From Sinanaerobacter chloroacetimidivorans (GTDB lineage: Bacteria; Bacillota; Clostridia; Peptostreptococcales; Anaerovoracaceae), in contig NZ_JAGSND010000017.1 of the NCBI RefSeq assembly GCF_018128545.1, positions 35,697-99,696 of the forward strand: 64,000 bases of DNA, in the 5' to 3' direction. The notes beneath the pieces are model-generated. The model was not told where the DNA came from, made no database searches, and saw only the letters and a list, made by a program, of their open reading frames with translations. Position numbers and translations under genes: made by a program. Shown here piece by piece: positions 49,713 to 61,800 of the stretch; within the stretch, counting starts at the first letter, position 1, and each line of letters opens with the position of its first letter.

Positions 49713-52700
49713 TTATTCTTTAGACCTCGGACTCCGGACTGCCTCAGTCAGTCTTTTATCAATCTTGACATCCAGCTCCTGCTCCAAGCGCTTTTTAAAG
49801 CTGTAATAAAGCTTGATCGCCTTACTTTTTCTGCCTTGTGCCATATAAAGCTCAAGTAGCTTAAGGCATAAATTTTCATCGTATGGCTCCGCCGCAAAAG
49901 CACGTCTTAGAATTTCATCTGCCTGCCCCAATTCTCCGCGACTGATAAGGATTACGCTCAATTTTTTACATGCTTCCAGGAAGATAGATTTGAGCCGCTC
50001 GCGTTCAAGGAAGATCAAATCTCCGTAATCGCTGCCTTCCATCAGATCCCCTTTATAAATTTGTATCATTCTATTCAGAACTTCAGCCAGTTTTGATTCC
50101 ATTTGGGAAGTTTGCTTTGCAAGCTGAGGCCATTCGCTATGGAGACGCAGAAATTCATGGACATCCAGCTCCAATGCCGCGTTCTTTCTTATCAGAAGTC
50201 CTTCCAGAGTTTCCTGTATGAAGGCGTTGTTCCCCGTAACCTCCACTTGATATTTTGAAAGTATTTTTCTAAGATAATACAGCGCTGTTCGCTGCGAAGC
50301 CGTTGCTGATTTGCTGCCCGCACCGGGCCAGAGGAGCTCCGTCAGACTTTCTTTTGATACGGTATTACCGCTGTTGAATAAAAGATATTCAAGAAAAGCT
50401 TTAACCTTTTTGGTTTTCCATTCCGAATCGGGAATGCAAATTCCGTTTACAGAGATCTCAGGAGTTCCGAACAAGGATGCTTTTACAAAATAAAGCTGCT
50501 CGGGCCGCCCCGCTTTATATGCGGCAGCAAAATCATCAACGAAAGCTGCAAGCCGGCTTTCATCTATAATTTTTATCTTTTCTCTCAGATAGTTTACTGT
50601 TTGACTGTCAAAATACTTATTCAGCAGTTCCTCGGCATAGCAGGTGCAATAACCGTACCGAATCCCCCGAAGCGCCATTTCGGCCAGCGTTGGGATGTGA
50701 ATATCCCAGAACATGAAATAACGGTTTCCGGCTGTCAGTTCCATGGTTTGTTTCAGCCGGTAATGTCCCTGTTCTATATTGCCCCATGCAAAATACAGCC
50801 TAGCCAAATGGAAGCCGGCGCCGCATAGAACCTGATGCTCCTTCTTTTCCGCTGCCGCTTCGACAGATGAAAGCAGGAAATGCTCTGCAAGAGAAAAATC
50901 ACCCGATTCCCTTGCAAGAGCTCCCAGCACGGACAATGAAATTTCATGGACCATCAAACCGGGACAGGCTTCTCGGATCAGAGCGAGATCCTCACGGGCG
51001 TCCTCAAGATGTGTAACCGAACTGTTGGGTTGTATGGTCCAAAGATACCGAAGCAATCTGCAGGCAGCCGCCATAGCCTTATTGTTAATCTGCCTGAAGT
51101 GGAAAGCGGCGTGATCGAGCAGTTCCGCAGAAGCTTCCGCTTCAAAGGACAGGTACCGTTCGAAGGCGGTCAGACGTTTCCCGTGAGCTGTCAGGTACTC
51201 ATACTCGTATTTTTCTCCGATCACAACAACTTCATCAATATACGACGGAATGGGATTCCTCTCGTTCTTCAGGGACAGGACGATAGAAAGAAAAAGCAGG
51301 ATAAACCCTCTGGATGGCTCTATATTTTTAAATTTGGATAAAGTCAACGCGGTTTCCATGCAGCGCTCCGCATGGTCAAGCTTGCCCAAATTGTAATAGA
51401 TGATGCAGGAAAGGATCAAATACAACCATTGGCTGTCTTCGGGAAGAAGTGCAAACAGGATACTTTCACTATGCGCTTCTGCTTCGGAAAAACGATCCTC
51501 ACCGATGGAACGCACCATATCCAGAATGCCAAGGGTATTTTCAAGCTTTGCCGGAATATCGCGCCGCTGTCCCCGAAGGCCATCCGTCATTTCCACCAGC
51601 CCTTTCATATTGTTGCTGCACATGTATATATAAACCAGAACAGTTGCCGCATCGTAATACGTGGCAAGATCATTGCCCGTCAGCGAAAGCTGCAGAACTT
51701 CTCTCAGCGTATCTACTATTTCCGGCTGTCTGCTGTTGGGCATCAGCTGCGCTTTGAACAGCAGCAGAACCGGATTCTCCCGGATCATATCCTCCGGCAG
51801 TCGATCCAACCACAGCTTCAACTGTCCGGTCTCTCCGATCATGAATTTATTAAAGCCCTCTTTTGACACCATATCCATTGCCAAAACAGGGTTGCCGCAC
51901 TTCGCCAGATGTTCCGCAGCCCGTCCGTAGGTGGTCTGGCTCATGTAATATCCGGCAGCCTTCAGATGAAGCACGGCGACCTCCTCCTCTGAACAGCGGT
52001 CTTCGAGAATCGATAACAGAAATTCTCGAAATAAAGAATGGAACCGGTACACCACCGGGTTTCCGGGAATCCGCTGGATAAACATGCCGAAACCCATACA
52101 CTGTCCCATCAATGATTTGATATCATTGATTTCAAGTATTTCCGACGCCTCGGTCTCTGAAAAATCCTGAAGCAGCGCTAGTCTGGCCAAGGCGTCCTGC
52201 GTATCGCTGTCGACGGTTTTCAGTACTTCCAGAGACATATATCGGAACAGGGCGTCTTCGTGATCCAGCTTTTTGGAATCGATGGATGCGGTGCCGGTTC
52301 TTTTGTTTTTCATGGCGTGATACAGGATGATGATGCCTGCGATCCAACCCTCCGTGCTCTTTTCTATGAATTCGATCAGTTTCCTGTCTGCTGCGGTTTG
52401 GCCTAAGCTGAGCATGAAATCCTTTATTTCGGCATTGCTGAAAGAGAGGTCATCCATATAGATTTCAAGTATCTTTTTTTCGAGTTTTTGTTTTTCGGTA
52501 AATACGGCAAGACTTGACCGGTTCAGGATAAAAATTACGCAGGACGGCGGAAGGTTATCCAGTAAATATCTAGTCAAATCACAGATTTCCTGGACTGTCA
52601 CGTTTTGAAAATCATCCAGCACAAGATAGGTACGGGTATCACAGGCTTTTCTGTGAAGCGCCCACATTTCCCGGCAGATCATGGAAACGATCTGCTGCGG

Positions 52701-53036
52701 CTGTGCGTAACCGCAGTCTTCAAGCGCCTTCCTGGCAGCTGAATAGATAGGAGCTGCCGCCGGGAACAGCACTTCCTTCAGATGAGCAAGGAACACCGAT
52801 AAGTTTTTATCCTCGGGATCCAGGCGATACCAGCAGACCCGGCAAGGCATCGCTGCATGATGGTTCAAATAGGAAACCGCAAGGGTTGTTTTTCCGTATC
52901 CGGCAGGCGCGCATACGGTAACTGCCCTGCAGGAATCCATATTCTGATGAAGCCTTTCCAGCCGGTTCGTCAGCAAAAAGCTTTTGGCCAGCTCCGGCAT
53001 AGTCAGTTTGCTCTTTAAAACGGGAATGTCGTTCAT
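49713..53036 (-). CDS. MalT-like STAND regulator with SARP-type (wHTH plus BTAD) C-terminus
   Basis: An 1107-residue regulator. The N-terminal NTPase shows Walker A CAPAGYGKTT (residues 42-51) and Walker B TYLVLDDFQNV, as in MalT/LuxR-type STAND ATPases. A long helical repeat region (TPR-like) occupies about residues 350-850. Instead of a LuxR HTH, the C-terminus has an OmpR-type winged helix (KASLFGTPEISVNG, LTELLWPGAG, ALYYLRKILSKYQ). A bacterial transcriptional activator domain follows (LEACKKLSVILISRGELGQADEILRRAF), the layout of SARP regulators. Such proteins sense a small ligand through the repeats and activate nearby genes. It is divergent from the surface-protein island starting at 53280 and is its most likely regulator. 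The target is inferred from position. Confidence 0.88.
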   Translation of the reverse strand: MNDIPVLKSKLTMPELAKSFLLTNRLERLHQNMDSCRAVTVCAPAGYGKTTLAVSYLNHHAAMPCRVCWYRLDPEDKNLSVFLAHLKEVLFPAAAPIYSAARKALEDCGYAQPQQIVSMICREMWALHRKACDTRTYLVLDDFQNVTVQEICDLTRYLLDNLPPSCVIFILNRSSLAVFTEKQKLEKKILEIYMDDLSFSNAEIKDFMLSLGQTAADRKLIEFIEKSTEGWIAGIIILYHAMKNKRTGTASIDSKKLDHEDALFRYMSLEVLKTVDSDTQDALARLALLQDFSETEASEILEINDIKSLMGQCMGFGMFIQRIPGNPVVYRFHSLFREFLLSILEDRCSEEEVAVLHLKAAGYYMSQTTYGRAAEHLAKCGNPVLAMDMVSKEGFNKFMIGETGQLKLWLDRLPEDMIRENPVLLLFKAQLMPNSRQPEIVDTLREVLQLSLTGNDLATYYDAATVLVYIYMCSNNMKGLVEMTDGLRGQRRDIPAKLENTLGILDMVRSIGEDRFSEAEAHSESILFALLPEDSQWLYLILSCIIYYNLGKLDHAERCMETALTLSKFKNIEPSRGFILLFLSIVLSLKNERNPIPSYIDEVVVIGEKYEYEYLTAHGKRLTAFERYLSFEAEASAELLDHAAFHFRQINNKAMAAACRLLRYLWTIQPNSSVTHLEDAREDLALIREACPGLMVHEISLSVLGALARESGDFSLAEHFLLSSVEAAAEKKEHQVLCGAGFHLARLYFAWGNIEQGHYRLKQTMELTAGNRYFMFWDIHIPTLAEMALRGIRYGYCTCYAEELLNKYFDSQTVNYLREKIKIIDESRLAAFVDDFAAAYKAGRPEQLYFVKASLFGTPEISVNGICIPDSEWKTKKVKAFLEYLLFNSGNTVSKESLTELLWPGAGSKSATASQRTALYYLRKILSKYQVEVTGNNAFIQETLEGLLIRKNAALELDVHEFLRLHSEWPQLAKQTSQMESKLAEVLNRMIQIYKGDLMEGSDYGDLIFLERERLKSIFLEACKKLSVILISRGELGQADEILRRAFAAEPYDENLCLKLLELYMAQGRKSKAIKLYYSFKKRLEQELDVKIDKRLTEAVRSPRSKE

Positions 53037-53279
53037 ATCATCAACCTTTCACACAGATTTCTCAATATGACTCTCATTGGAATTGAAATTTTTACTTTAT
53101 TTTACCATAAAAAAATGAAATGTAAATCGGTTCTTGGATTGATTTTTGAAGGTTCGGGCCATGTTTTCGATCCTTTTTTCATTTTATCTTTTTTTGACGG
53201 CCATCATGTAAAATCGAGAAATGACTAAGAAAAATAAAGAATTGATCTGGAAAAATAAAAAATAGAAAGGAAGTTCAAA
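53037..53279. other. Divergent control region of the STAND regulator and the surface-protein island
   Basis: A 243-bp AT-rich spacer between divergent genes. No convincing -35/-10 pair or direct repeat was seen. A SARP-type site would be expected to be short direct repeats at 11- or 22-bp spacing near the rightward promoter. Confidence 0.4.
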
Positions 53280-54224
53280 ATGTTTTGTACAGAATGCGGT
53301 TACAACGCAGGAGATGCAAAGTTCTGCCCGAATTGCGGAGCAGCTCTCTCAGGGGAAGCTTCTGCGCGGCAGGGCGAAAATGAAAACGACCCGGGGCGAA
53401 TGTCCTTAAATGCGGCAGTGAAAATGAAGCGAGCCCATGAGGTGGAATACGAGATCCATGGAGAAGACCTTCAGTTTGTCGAGATCATGCTGGATCCGGC
53501 AGAGACTATCATCGCCGAAGCGGGAGCAATGATGTATATGGACGAGTCGATCAAAATGGACACGATTTTCGGAGACGGTTCGGGAAAAGAGGGTAATGAT
53601 CTCAAGAGCAAGCTCTTTTCCGCAGGTAAGCGGGTGATAACCGGAGAAAGCCTTTTCATGACCTCGTTTACCAACACTGCTTCTGAAAAAAAATGTGTTT
53701 CCTTTGCCGCACCCTATCCAGGAAAAGTGATTGCCTTTGACCTTGGAGACTACGGGGGAATGATGATCTGTCAGAGAGACTCCTTTCTCTGCGCAGCAAA
53801 GGGGATCTCCATCGGCATCGCGTTTCAGAAGAAAATCGGAGTAGGCCTTTTTGGAGGAGAGGGTTTCATCATGCAAAGGCTGGAAGGCGACGGCCTTACT
53901 TTCATGCACGCCGGTGGAACCATTATTAAGAAAGAACTGAGGCAGGGAGAGAACGTCAAGCTGGATACAGGCTGTCTGGTTGCCATGACCAAAACGGTGA
54001 ATTACGACATCCAGTTTGCAGGAGACATCAAGAACGCCCTGTTCGGCGGTGAAGGTCTCGTACTTGCCACCCTCAGCGGCCCGGGCACCGTATGGCTCCA
54101 ATCCCTGCCCTTCTCAAGACTGGCGGATCGGATCCATTCCGCGGGAAAAGGAGGGAGCAGGACCAAAGAGGAAGGCAGCCTCCTGGGAGGTATCGGCATC
54201 GGGAATCTGCTTAAGAGCGATTGA
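53280..54224 (+). CDS. AIM24/TIGR00266-family protein with N-terminal zinc ribbon
   Basis: A 314-residue protein. An N-terminal zinc ribbon (MFCTECGYNAGDAKFCPNCGAAL) is followed from about residue 55 by the TIGR00266 beta-rich domain: VEIMLDPAETIIAEAGAMMYMDESIKMDT, FAAPYPGKVIAFDL, GGEGFIMQRLEGDG and GGEGLVLATLSGPGTVWLQSLPFSRLADRI. The C-terminus has a GSLLGGIGIGNLL tail. The function of this family is unknown. AAAGGAAG precedes the ATG. It is the first gene of the rightward island. Confidence 0.88.
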   Translation: MFCTECGYNAGDAKFCPNCGAALSGEASARQGENENDPGRMSLNAAVKMKRAHEVEYEIHGEDLQFVEIMLDPAETIIAEAGAMMYMDESIKMDTIFGDGSGKEGNDLKSKLFSAGKRVITGESLFMTSFTNTASEKKCVSFAAPYPGKVIAFDLGDYGGMMICQRDSFLCAAKGISIGIAFQKKIGVGLFGGEGFIMQRLEGDGLTFMHAGGTIIKKELRQGENVKLDTGCLVAMTKTVNYDIQFAGDIKNALFGGEGLVLATLSGPGTVWLQSLPFSRLADRIHSAGKGGSRTKEEGSLLGGIGIGNLLKSD

Positions 54225-54329
54225 CAGAGATTTCTGCATAATTTAAAAAATATATCCAAAGGAGTGCACCGTAGGAAAATTTATTTTTTGCGAGGTGCTA
54301 TATCTTATAAACAAAAAAAGGAGGAAAAA

Positions 54330-55751
54330 ATGAAACGATTACTTTTTATCGTTGTTTTGATTGTTGCATTGTGTGCAGGAACCGGATTTCCCTATGGTCT
54401 GACGGCAGAAGCAGCAGACCTGGGAACCTATTCCTGGGCTGGGGAATGGGAAACGAACTGGGGCAATATGACCATTACCCAGACAGGCTCAAAGGTTACG
54501 GGAACTTATACTTATGACGAGGGTAGGATAAACGGGACGGTTTCGGGCAATGTCCTTACCGGCACCTGGTCGGAAGCGCCTTCCTATGCTCCGCCCGGAG
54601 ATGCGGGAGAGGTGGAATTTGTCATGTCAGAAGACGGCAAATCCTTTACCGGAAAATGGCGCTATGGTTCGGAAGGCGATTGGGGCAATTGGGAGGGCGG
54701 AACCAGAACCACCGAGGTCATTTTAGCCTCAACCCCCAAAGACTATGAAAAAGCATCTTCCTGGGCGGTTTCCGAGCTTGACAAGGCAGCGGAATTCGGG
54801 CTGATACCCGGAATACTGAAGGGTGCGGATATGACAAAGCCTATCACCCGGGAAGAATTTGCCGAGTTAGCGGTGAAGCTTTATGAGCAGTCCAAAGGAA
54901 CCTCCGCAGCAGCCGCCTCACCGAACCCCTTCACAGATACAAGCAATCAGCAAATTCTCAAGGCTTTCCATTTGGGAATCACACAGGGTACCTCGGGCAC
55001 CGCCTTTTCGCCCCAGGTTCTGATCAATCGGGAGCAGTGCGCTGCCATGTTGTTCCGCACCATCAAGGCCATCCATCCCGGCGGGGACTACAGTACCGCA
55101 GGAATTCCCGACTTCCCGGACCAAAAGAGCATTTCGTCCTATGCCGTTGATGCTGCAAAATATATGTCAAAGCTGAATATTGTCAAGGGCGATGCACAGG
55201 GCTATTTTATGCCTAAGGCAATCACCTCGGTCCAGACTGCCGCCGGTTACGGCATGGCCACACGAGAGGCTGCTGTACTGATGAGCGTACGGACCTACGA
55301 TCAGATGGATGCGATCAAGGCAACTTCGGGGAATACCGCACCGGCGGCCACATCGACTTCCGTCGTCGGGACCTGGGTCCTGGGCAGCCTGGCGGGAGGA
55401 ACCTTCAACGCCGCTTCGGGGAAATACGAGGGCGGTGCATCGGGCCTTGGGCAAACCTATACCTTTAAGCAGGATGGAACCTACACTGCCCTGGTAATTT
55501 GGTCAAATGCCATCTGGCTTACAGGCAAGTACAGTGTAAAGGACGGAGTACTCACGCTGACCGACAGATTTTCCGAGGAAAGCAATGACGGTGGCAAGAC
55601 CTGGGGAGCAAAGGAAGCGCTGCCCGACGCCTCGTCATATTTTACCGCCGGAACGGACAATTCGGGAAAATATCTGTTGATTGGTGAAGAAGGCGCGGTA
55701 CCTCCCCTTGTTGAGAAGGCAAACTCTTTAAAGTACTGCTTTAAAGAGTAA
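54330..55751 (+). CDS. SLH-domain exported protein with N- and C-terminal beta domains
   Basis: A 473-residue protein. The ATG at 54330 follows AGGAGG and opens a signal peptide ([21 protein letters not shown]). Residues 30-130 form a beta-sheet domain rich in Trp/Gly ([18 protein letters not shown]), like lipocalin-type modules. Two or three divergent SLH modules span about 145-330 ([30 protein letters not shown]). The last 110 residues are a second lipocalin-like domain ([26 protein letters not shown]). It is likely bound to the cell wall. It precedes the giant SLH protein by 75 bp in the same direction. Confidence 0.85.
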   Translation: MKRLLFIVVLIVALCAGTGFPYGLTAEAADLGTYSWAGEWETNWGNMTITQTGSKVTGTYTYDEGRINGTVSGNVLTGTWSEAPSYAPPGDAGEVEFVMSEDGKSFTGKWRYGSEGDWGNWEGGTRTTEVILASTPKDYEKASSWAVSELDKAAEFGLIPGILKGADMTKPITREEFAELAVKLYEQSKGTSAAAASPNPFTDTSNQQILKAFHLGITQGTSGTAFSPQVLINREQCAAMLFRTIKAIHPGGDYSTAGIPDFPDQKSISSYAVDAAKYMSKLNIVKGDAQGYFMPKAITSVQTAAGYGMATREAAVLMSVRTYDQMDAIKATSGNTAPAATSTSVVGTWVLGSLAGGTFNAASGKYEGGASGLGQTYTFKQDGTYTALVIWSNAIWLTGKYSVKDGVLTLTDRFSEESNDGGKTWGAKEALPDASSYFTAGTDNSGKYLLIGEEGAVPPLVEKANSLKYCFKE

Positions 55752-55826
55752 AAGTTCTATAGAACAAGAATCAGATAAAATCGTATTCAAATGCTGTGAA
55801 AATTTAAAATAGGAGGAATAATTACA

Positions 55827-58800
55827 ATGAAATATCATCAAAGGGGGATTTATAGGCTCTTTATTCTGTTTCTGGCGATAGCCGTAATGGCCGCCGCGCC
55901 AATAGGTTCCTTACAGACATACGCGGAGGATGACACTACGCCGCCGGCTTTTGCGGTACTTCCGCAGAACAATCCGCAAGCGCCTGGCTCGCGTCAAATC
56001 TATATCTACGCTACTGCAGATGAGCCGGCTTATTGTCATGCCGTTTTTGTAGCGGATGGTGATGGCGCACCTACCAAGGAGCAGGTCGCCGCCGGACAGG
56101 ATGCCAGTGGGAATGAAGCCCTTAAAGCATTCTCCAGCAGTAGCAAATCCACTAACATCACCGTATACGGCTTTGTACCGCTGCATAGTGCAGAGTATGA
56201 CGTTTATGTGGTGCTGAAGGACGACGCTGGCAACCTTTCGGAGCCTGCTAAGGTGGATTTTCCCTCGCCGCCGCCTGCAGAGCTGCTTGCTGTCGGCTAC
56301 CCACAGATTGGGAATACCCAGCCAGACGGCAGCAATCAGGTGCAGATAAAAGTAGCTCTCCAAAATATTAACACCGAAAGAAAAGGCAAGGTATACTGGG
56401 TACTCCTGCCCGATGGAGCGGCAGAACCCAGCATCGAGCAGGTCGCTGCAGGAACGGACGGCGATGACAACACCGCGGTTACTTCCGGAAGCCCCGAATT
56501 CAGTCCAGGAAGCGAAGCGAGCTTTCTTGTAACCGGCGCCGCCGGAGAAACGGCATATGATCTTTACATGGTTGTAGGCGATACTCAATATGCCGCTCCT
56601 CTCGCCCGCTGCACCGACGTTATCGGGCTGGACGTTACCACCCCGGCGAATATTCCAGGTGAAAAGGTCTGCGCTATCGGTGCAACGGAATACGGGACTC
56701 TGGCCGAAGCTTTGGATGCAGCAGGTGCCACCGATACCATAAGACTTTTAAAAAGCTTCGCAACTGTTCAAGGCGTCGTGATCAGTAATAAGAACATTAC
56801 CTTTGATCTGGACGGTTATTCTCTTACCGTTACGACGGCCGCCAATGAAGGCCTCAAGGTGACAAACGGCACCGTGGCGCTCGCCGGTACAGGTGAATTA
56901 AACGTCAGCGGAAAGCTCTGCGGCGTGTGGGCAAGCAACAGTGCTGTAACCGTCACGAACGCCACAGCTACCGATACGAACACATCGGGCACAGCTTCCG
57001 GTATGGGCGTGTATGCCATCGACGGTTCGGTGGTGACCGTGAGAGAGGTTGCGGCCGGAGCGGCTCATGGTGTTAAGGCAGAGAACATCAACACCAAGGT
57101 TACTGTAAACGGCAATACTTCCAACAACGCACAGATCAAAGGTGCTGTGTACAGCACCGGGCAGGCTGAGGTTCTCGTGAAAGGCAATGTGACAAGCTCA
57201 CAGGGCTACGGCGTACACGTCAACGGCGGAAAGATCACCGTGGAGGGCAGTGTGAGCGCTAACCACGTGGGCGCGATGTCGCAGAACAACGGCTCTGTGA
57301 TCGTCGTCAAAGGGGACGTCGCCTGCTACAATAACGGGGCGGTCATTGAATCCGGTAACGGCAGCATCACAGTGGACGGAGAGATCATCACCTCCGGCAA
57401 CTATGTGCTGATCGGTTCGAATAATATAGATAAGGCCGCAGGCGTCTCTGACCCCGCCAAGCCCGGTTATCTCAAGTACAGCAACAGCGGCGGCATCACG
57501 GGTACGGTCTGGGTGAAGGACAATACGCCGCCCAGCAGCGTGTGCAAAATTGGAAGCACGGAATATACTACGCTGGATGCAGCCCTTGCAAATGTTGTCA
57601 GCGGGCAGTCCATCCACCTGCTAAAAACCATCGCGTATACCTCCCCGGTCACGATTGAAGACAAGAATATCACTTTTGATTTGGCAGAGGGATCCCTTAG
57701 CATCGATACCGCCGGCACGGCGCTCATCGTAAAAAACTGCACTGTAACACTCTCGGGCAGTGGTTACTTTGACGTCAAAGGTTCTGCAATGGGAGTGCGA
57801 TCCAATAACGGAGCCGTCACCGTGCGGTATGCTGAGGCAACCGGCGGCACCGGCGCGTATGCAGAAAACGGCGGAGAAATCACCGTGCTGGGTGACGCCA
57901 AGGGAGCCGCCATAGGTGCTTTTGCCTATGGCACGGGTAGCAGAATCACTGTGAATGACGACGCCATGGCCACGGAGTACGGAGGCAGAGCGGTTGAAGT
58001 CATGACCGGCGGTCATGTTCAGGCAAACAGCGCTATCGCAGACAAAGCAAACAGCTACGGAGTAAAGGCATCCGGTCTCAACGCCACCGTTAATATTCTA
58101 AACAACGCGAAGGGCGTTCAAGGCGGTGTATGGGCACTGAATTCCGCTGAAATTACGGTAGGCGGAAACGTCACCGCCGACGGCGATGGAAGCTGTGGAG
58201 CCACGGCGGACACCGGCAGCAAAATCACCATTGACGGCAGTATAACGGCAGCGGCAGTCTATATAAAAGTAGGCGTTATCGCAAAAGGCCCTGCTGAATA
58301 TACAACCGATGCGGCAAAGCCGGGCTACCGTAAATATACCGACAACACCAGCACTGTCTTTGTGAAGGAGGCTTCTTTGCCTACATCCCTTGCTATAACC
58401 TCGGACAGTCTGCCGGAAGCCACGGCAGAAGAACCTTACAGCACAACCCTGGCAGCTATCGGCGGTACGACGCCCTATATCTGGAGCACTACCGGTCTGC
58501 CGGCAGGACTCACTATCGACGAATCCACCGGGGAGATCAGCGGTACTCCGACAACAGTTGGAACATATACCATCACCATCACTGTCTCCGGCCAGGACGG
58601 CAGCAGTGCGAATAAAGAATTCAGTCTGACTGTGACCCCGGCAATTACAGGTTCTCTCAGCGATTGGGACTGGAGGAGCCCCCTTCCGACCAATGAGCAT
58701 TTTTACGGAGCCGCATGGGGGAATAATACCTGGGTGGCGGTCGGTGCAAAAGACACCGTCGTTACGTCACTGGACGGAGTGGATTGGACCATCCATAATA

Positions 58801-61800
58801 CCGGCAGTTTTGGAACTTTTCAGGATATAACCTACTGCAGCGGGCAATTTTTTGCAGTGGCATACGACGATTATTACAGCCGCATTCTTGTCTCAAACGA
58901 TGGCGTCAGCTGGTCGGTACTCATGACAGTGGTATCTACCCAGCTTGCGGCAATCACATACGGGAATGACTTGCTGGTCGTCACGGGAAATGACGGTAAG
59001 ATACGGACTGCTTCTCTTGACGACATAACTGACTGGGCGGAACATAATGCAGGTGCAAGTGCGCTTTGGGATGTAGCTTATGGAAACGGTACCTTCATAG
59101 CAGTCGGATCTGGCGGATCCGCTGTAACATCCACTGATGGAGTAAACTGGTCGCCACTGAACACCCAGACCACTTACACTCTACATGGTATTGCCTTTGG
59201 CGGGGGCAAATTCGTAGCTGTTGGAAGCAATGGAGTAATTGCCGCTTCTTCCGTTGACGGGACGGACCTGGTCTATAAGACCCACAACGACAGCTATCAT
59301 CATCTTCTCTCGGTGATATTTCACAATGGAGCTTTCACCGCTGTTGGGTATGAATATATCAGCGGTACTAAGGGTTATATCACACGCTATAGCAGTGGAA
59401 CAAGTTATACTACCCAGGTAATCAATGTTAACAGCGGCCTTAGAGCCATTGCTGTAGACGACAGCAATAACTGCCTGGCAGTAGGAACTTACGGGGGAAT
59501 CATAACCTCAAGCAATTCAAGCACCTGGGCCATAGGATCAAAGGGTACAACAAAGATACTTGGCTCACTGGCCTATGGCGACGGCAAGTTTGTTGCAGCA
59601 GGCGACAATGGGACCATCCGGACCTCACTGGACGGAGTGGATTGGGACGTACAAAGCTCCGGTACCGCCAATGCCCTCAGGGCTGTAGCCTATGGCAATC
59701 ATCTGTTTGTAGCTGTTGGCGATAATGGCACGATTATTACCTCGCCCGACGGAGAAGTGTGGACTTCCCAAACATCTGGAACCTCCAATAAACTAAACGG
59801 TATTGCCTATGGAAACGGAGCCTATGTGGCGGTAGGCAGAATCGGGACGATTCTAACCTCATCGGATGGGGTAACCTGGACGCAAAGGACAGCACCTTTA
59901 TTTAACGAATTGATGTCGGTCGCTTATGGAAACGGTACATTTATGGCAGTATTTGATTACGGTCAGGTTACGGCTTCTGCGGATATGGGTGAGACATGGG
60001 TGAGAAAGACCGATTTAGAAGGATGGGGTCATGCTATCTATCCACGATCGATTGTTTTTGCAGGTGATAAATTTGTCACTGTTGGAGGCTATCGAAGAAT
60101 ATTGTCCTCAGCGGATGGCGGTCAAACGTGGATTGACAGGAATGAGGATGATCCTTTAAGTGATTATCTCTTTGCTGTCGCCTATACAAGCGGCAGGCTG
60201 CTGGCAGTTGGCCAGCGCGGCACACTTATGGTCTCCATGGACGGCGGAATCACCTGGGCGGATATCATTTATCCCCGAATAAAGACGGCAACGAATAACG
60301 ATTTGTATGGTCTTGCCTCCGATGGAACTACGTTCGTTGCAGTGGGCGATGTAGGCACAATCATCCAATCCCGGGGGGTGGGTGACCTTGATACAAGCGA
60401 TGCCGATGCTGTAGTCGCAGCCAAAGCAGCTCTGACCTGGAACAGCATCAATGGCACCAACAGTGCAGAAAACAATGTGACGTCCAACCTGGCCAACCCG
60501 CTGCCCACAACAGGAGCCAACGGTACGGCCATCAGCTGGAGTGCAGCCCCAACGGGCTGGATCAATACAGCTACCGGAGCGGTCACAAGGCCAACCAGCA
60601 GTCAGGGAGATAAGAACGTTACCCTGACCGCCACAATAACAAAGGGATCTGCCAGCGACAGCGTAACTTTCCACTTGACCATTAAAGCAGTGGCTCTGAC
60701 TGCAGATGAAGCCATTACCCTGGATAAAGCCTCTTTAACCTGGAACAGCATCAAAGGCGCAAACAGTACAGTGAGCAATGTGACCTCCAACCTGGTCAAC
60801 CCGCTGCCCACAGCAGGAGCCAACGGTACAGCTATCAGCTGGAGTGCAGCCCCAACGGGCTGGATCAATACGGCTACCGGAGCGGTCACAAGGCCAACCA
60901 GCAGCCTGGGAGATCAAACGGTAGTACTGACGGCCACCATAATCAAGGCTGGCGGAACAAGCCAGTCCCAAGTCTTTACCTTGATCATTAAAGCACAGGC
61001 TTCATCAGGCGGCCCTGTGCACACCGGATCAACACCCCCGGCAACGATCAACGCCACGGTTGAAGCAGGAACGTATTTGAAAAATATAACTATCGGGGTT
61101 GATAGTACAAAGGGAGCTGCGACGGTGAGCCCCAGCGAAAGCGTTTTAAATGAAGCCTTCGGAAAGGCGGATAACGATCGTGACGGGGTGAAGACGGTAA
61201 GAATAGAGCTGCCTAAAGTACAAGGCGCAGACACCTATGTGCTGCAGCTGCCTTCCACAGCTCTTGCCTCGGAGGATACAAACAGGAAAATAGAAATGAA
61301 ATGTGAAGCCGGGACAATTACCGTACCGGATAACATGCTTGTGGGAACGGGATTTGAAAACATCGGGGAGATAGGCATCAGCATCGGAAAAACTGATACG
61401 TCAGGACTGCCACGGGATGTCAAGGATAGCATCAGTGACAGGCCTATCATTGAGCTGAAGCTTCTAGCAGGAAACAAAACGGTTGAATGGAATAATCCCA
61501 ATGCCCCGGTAATGGTTTCCATTCCCTACTCTCCTACTGCGGCAGAACTGCAGGATCCGGAGCATATCGTGATCTGGTACATCGACGGCTCGGGCAACGC
61601 TGTTTCAGTGCCAAGCGGCAGGTATGACCCGGCTGCGAGAACCGTAACCTTTACTACCACTCATTTTAGTGATTATGCCGTCGCTTACGTGCATAAGACC
61701 TTTGCCGATTTGGACGGTGCAAAATGGGCAAAGAAAGCCATCGAGGTGATGGCGTCCAAGGGCATCACCAACGGCACCAGCAAAGAAGCTTTTTCGCCGT

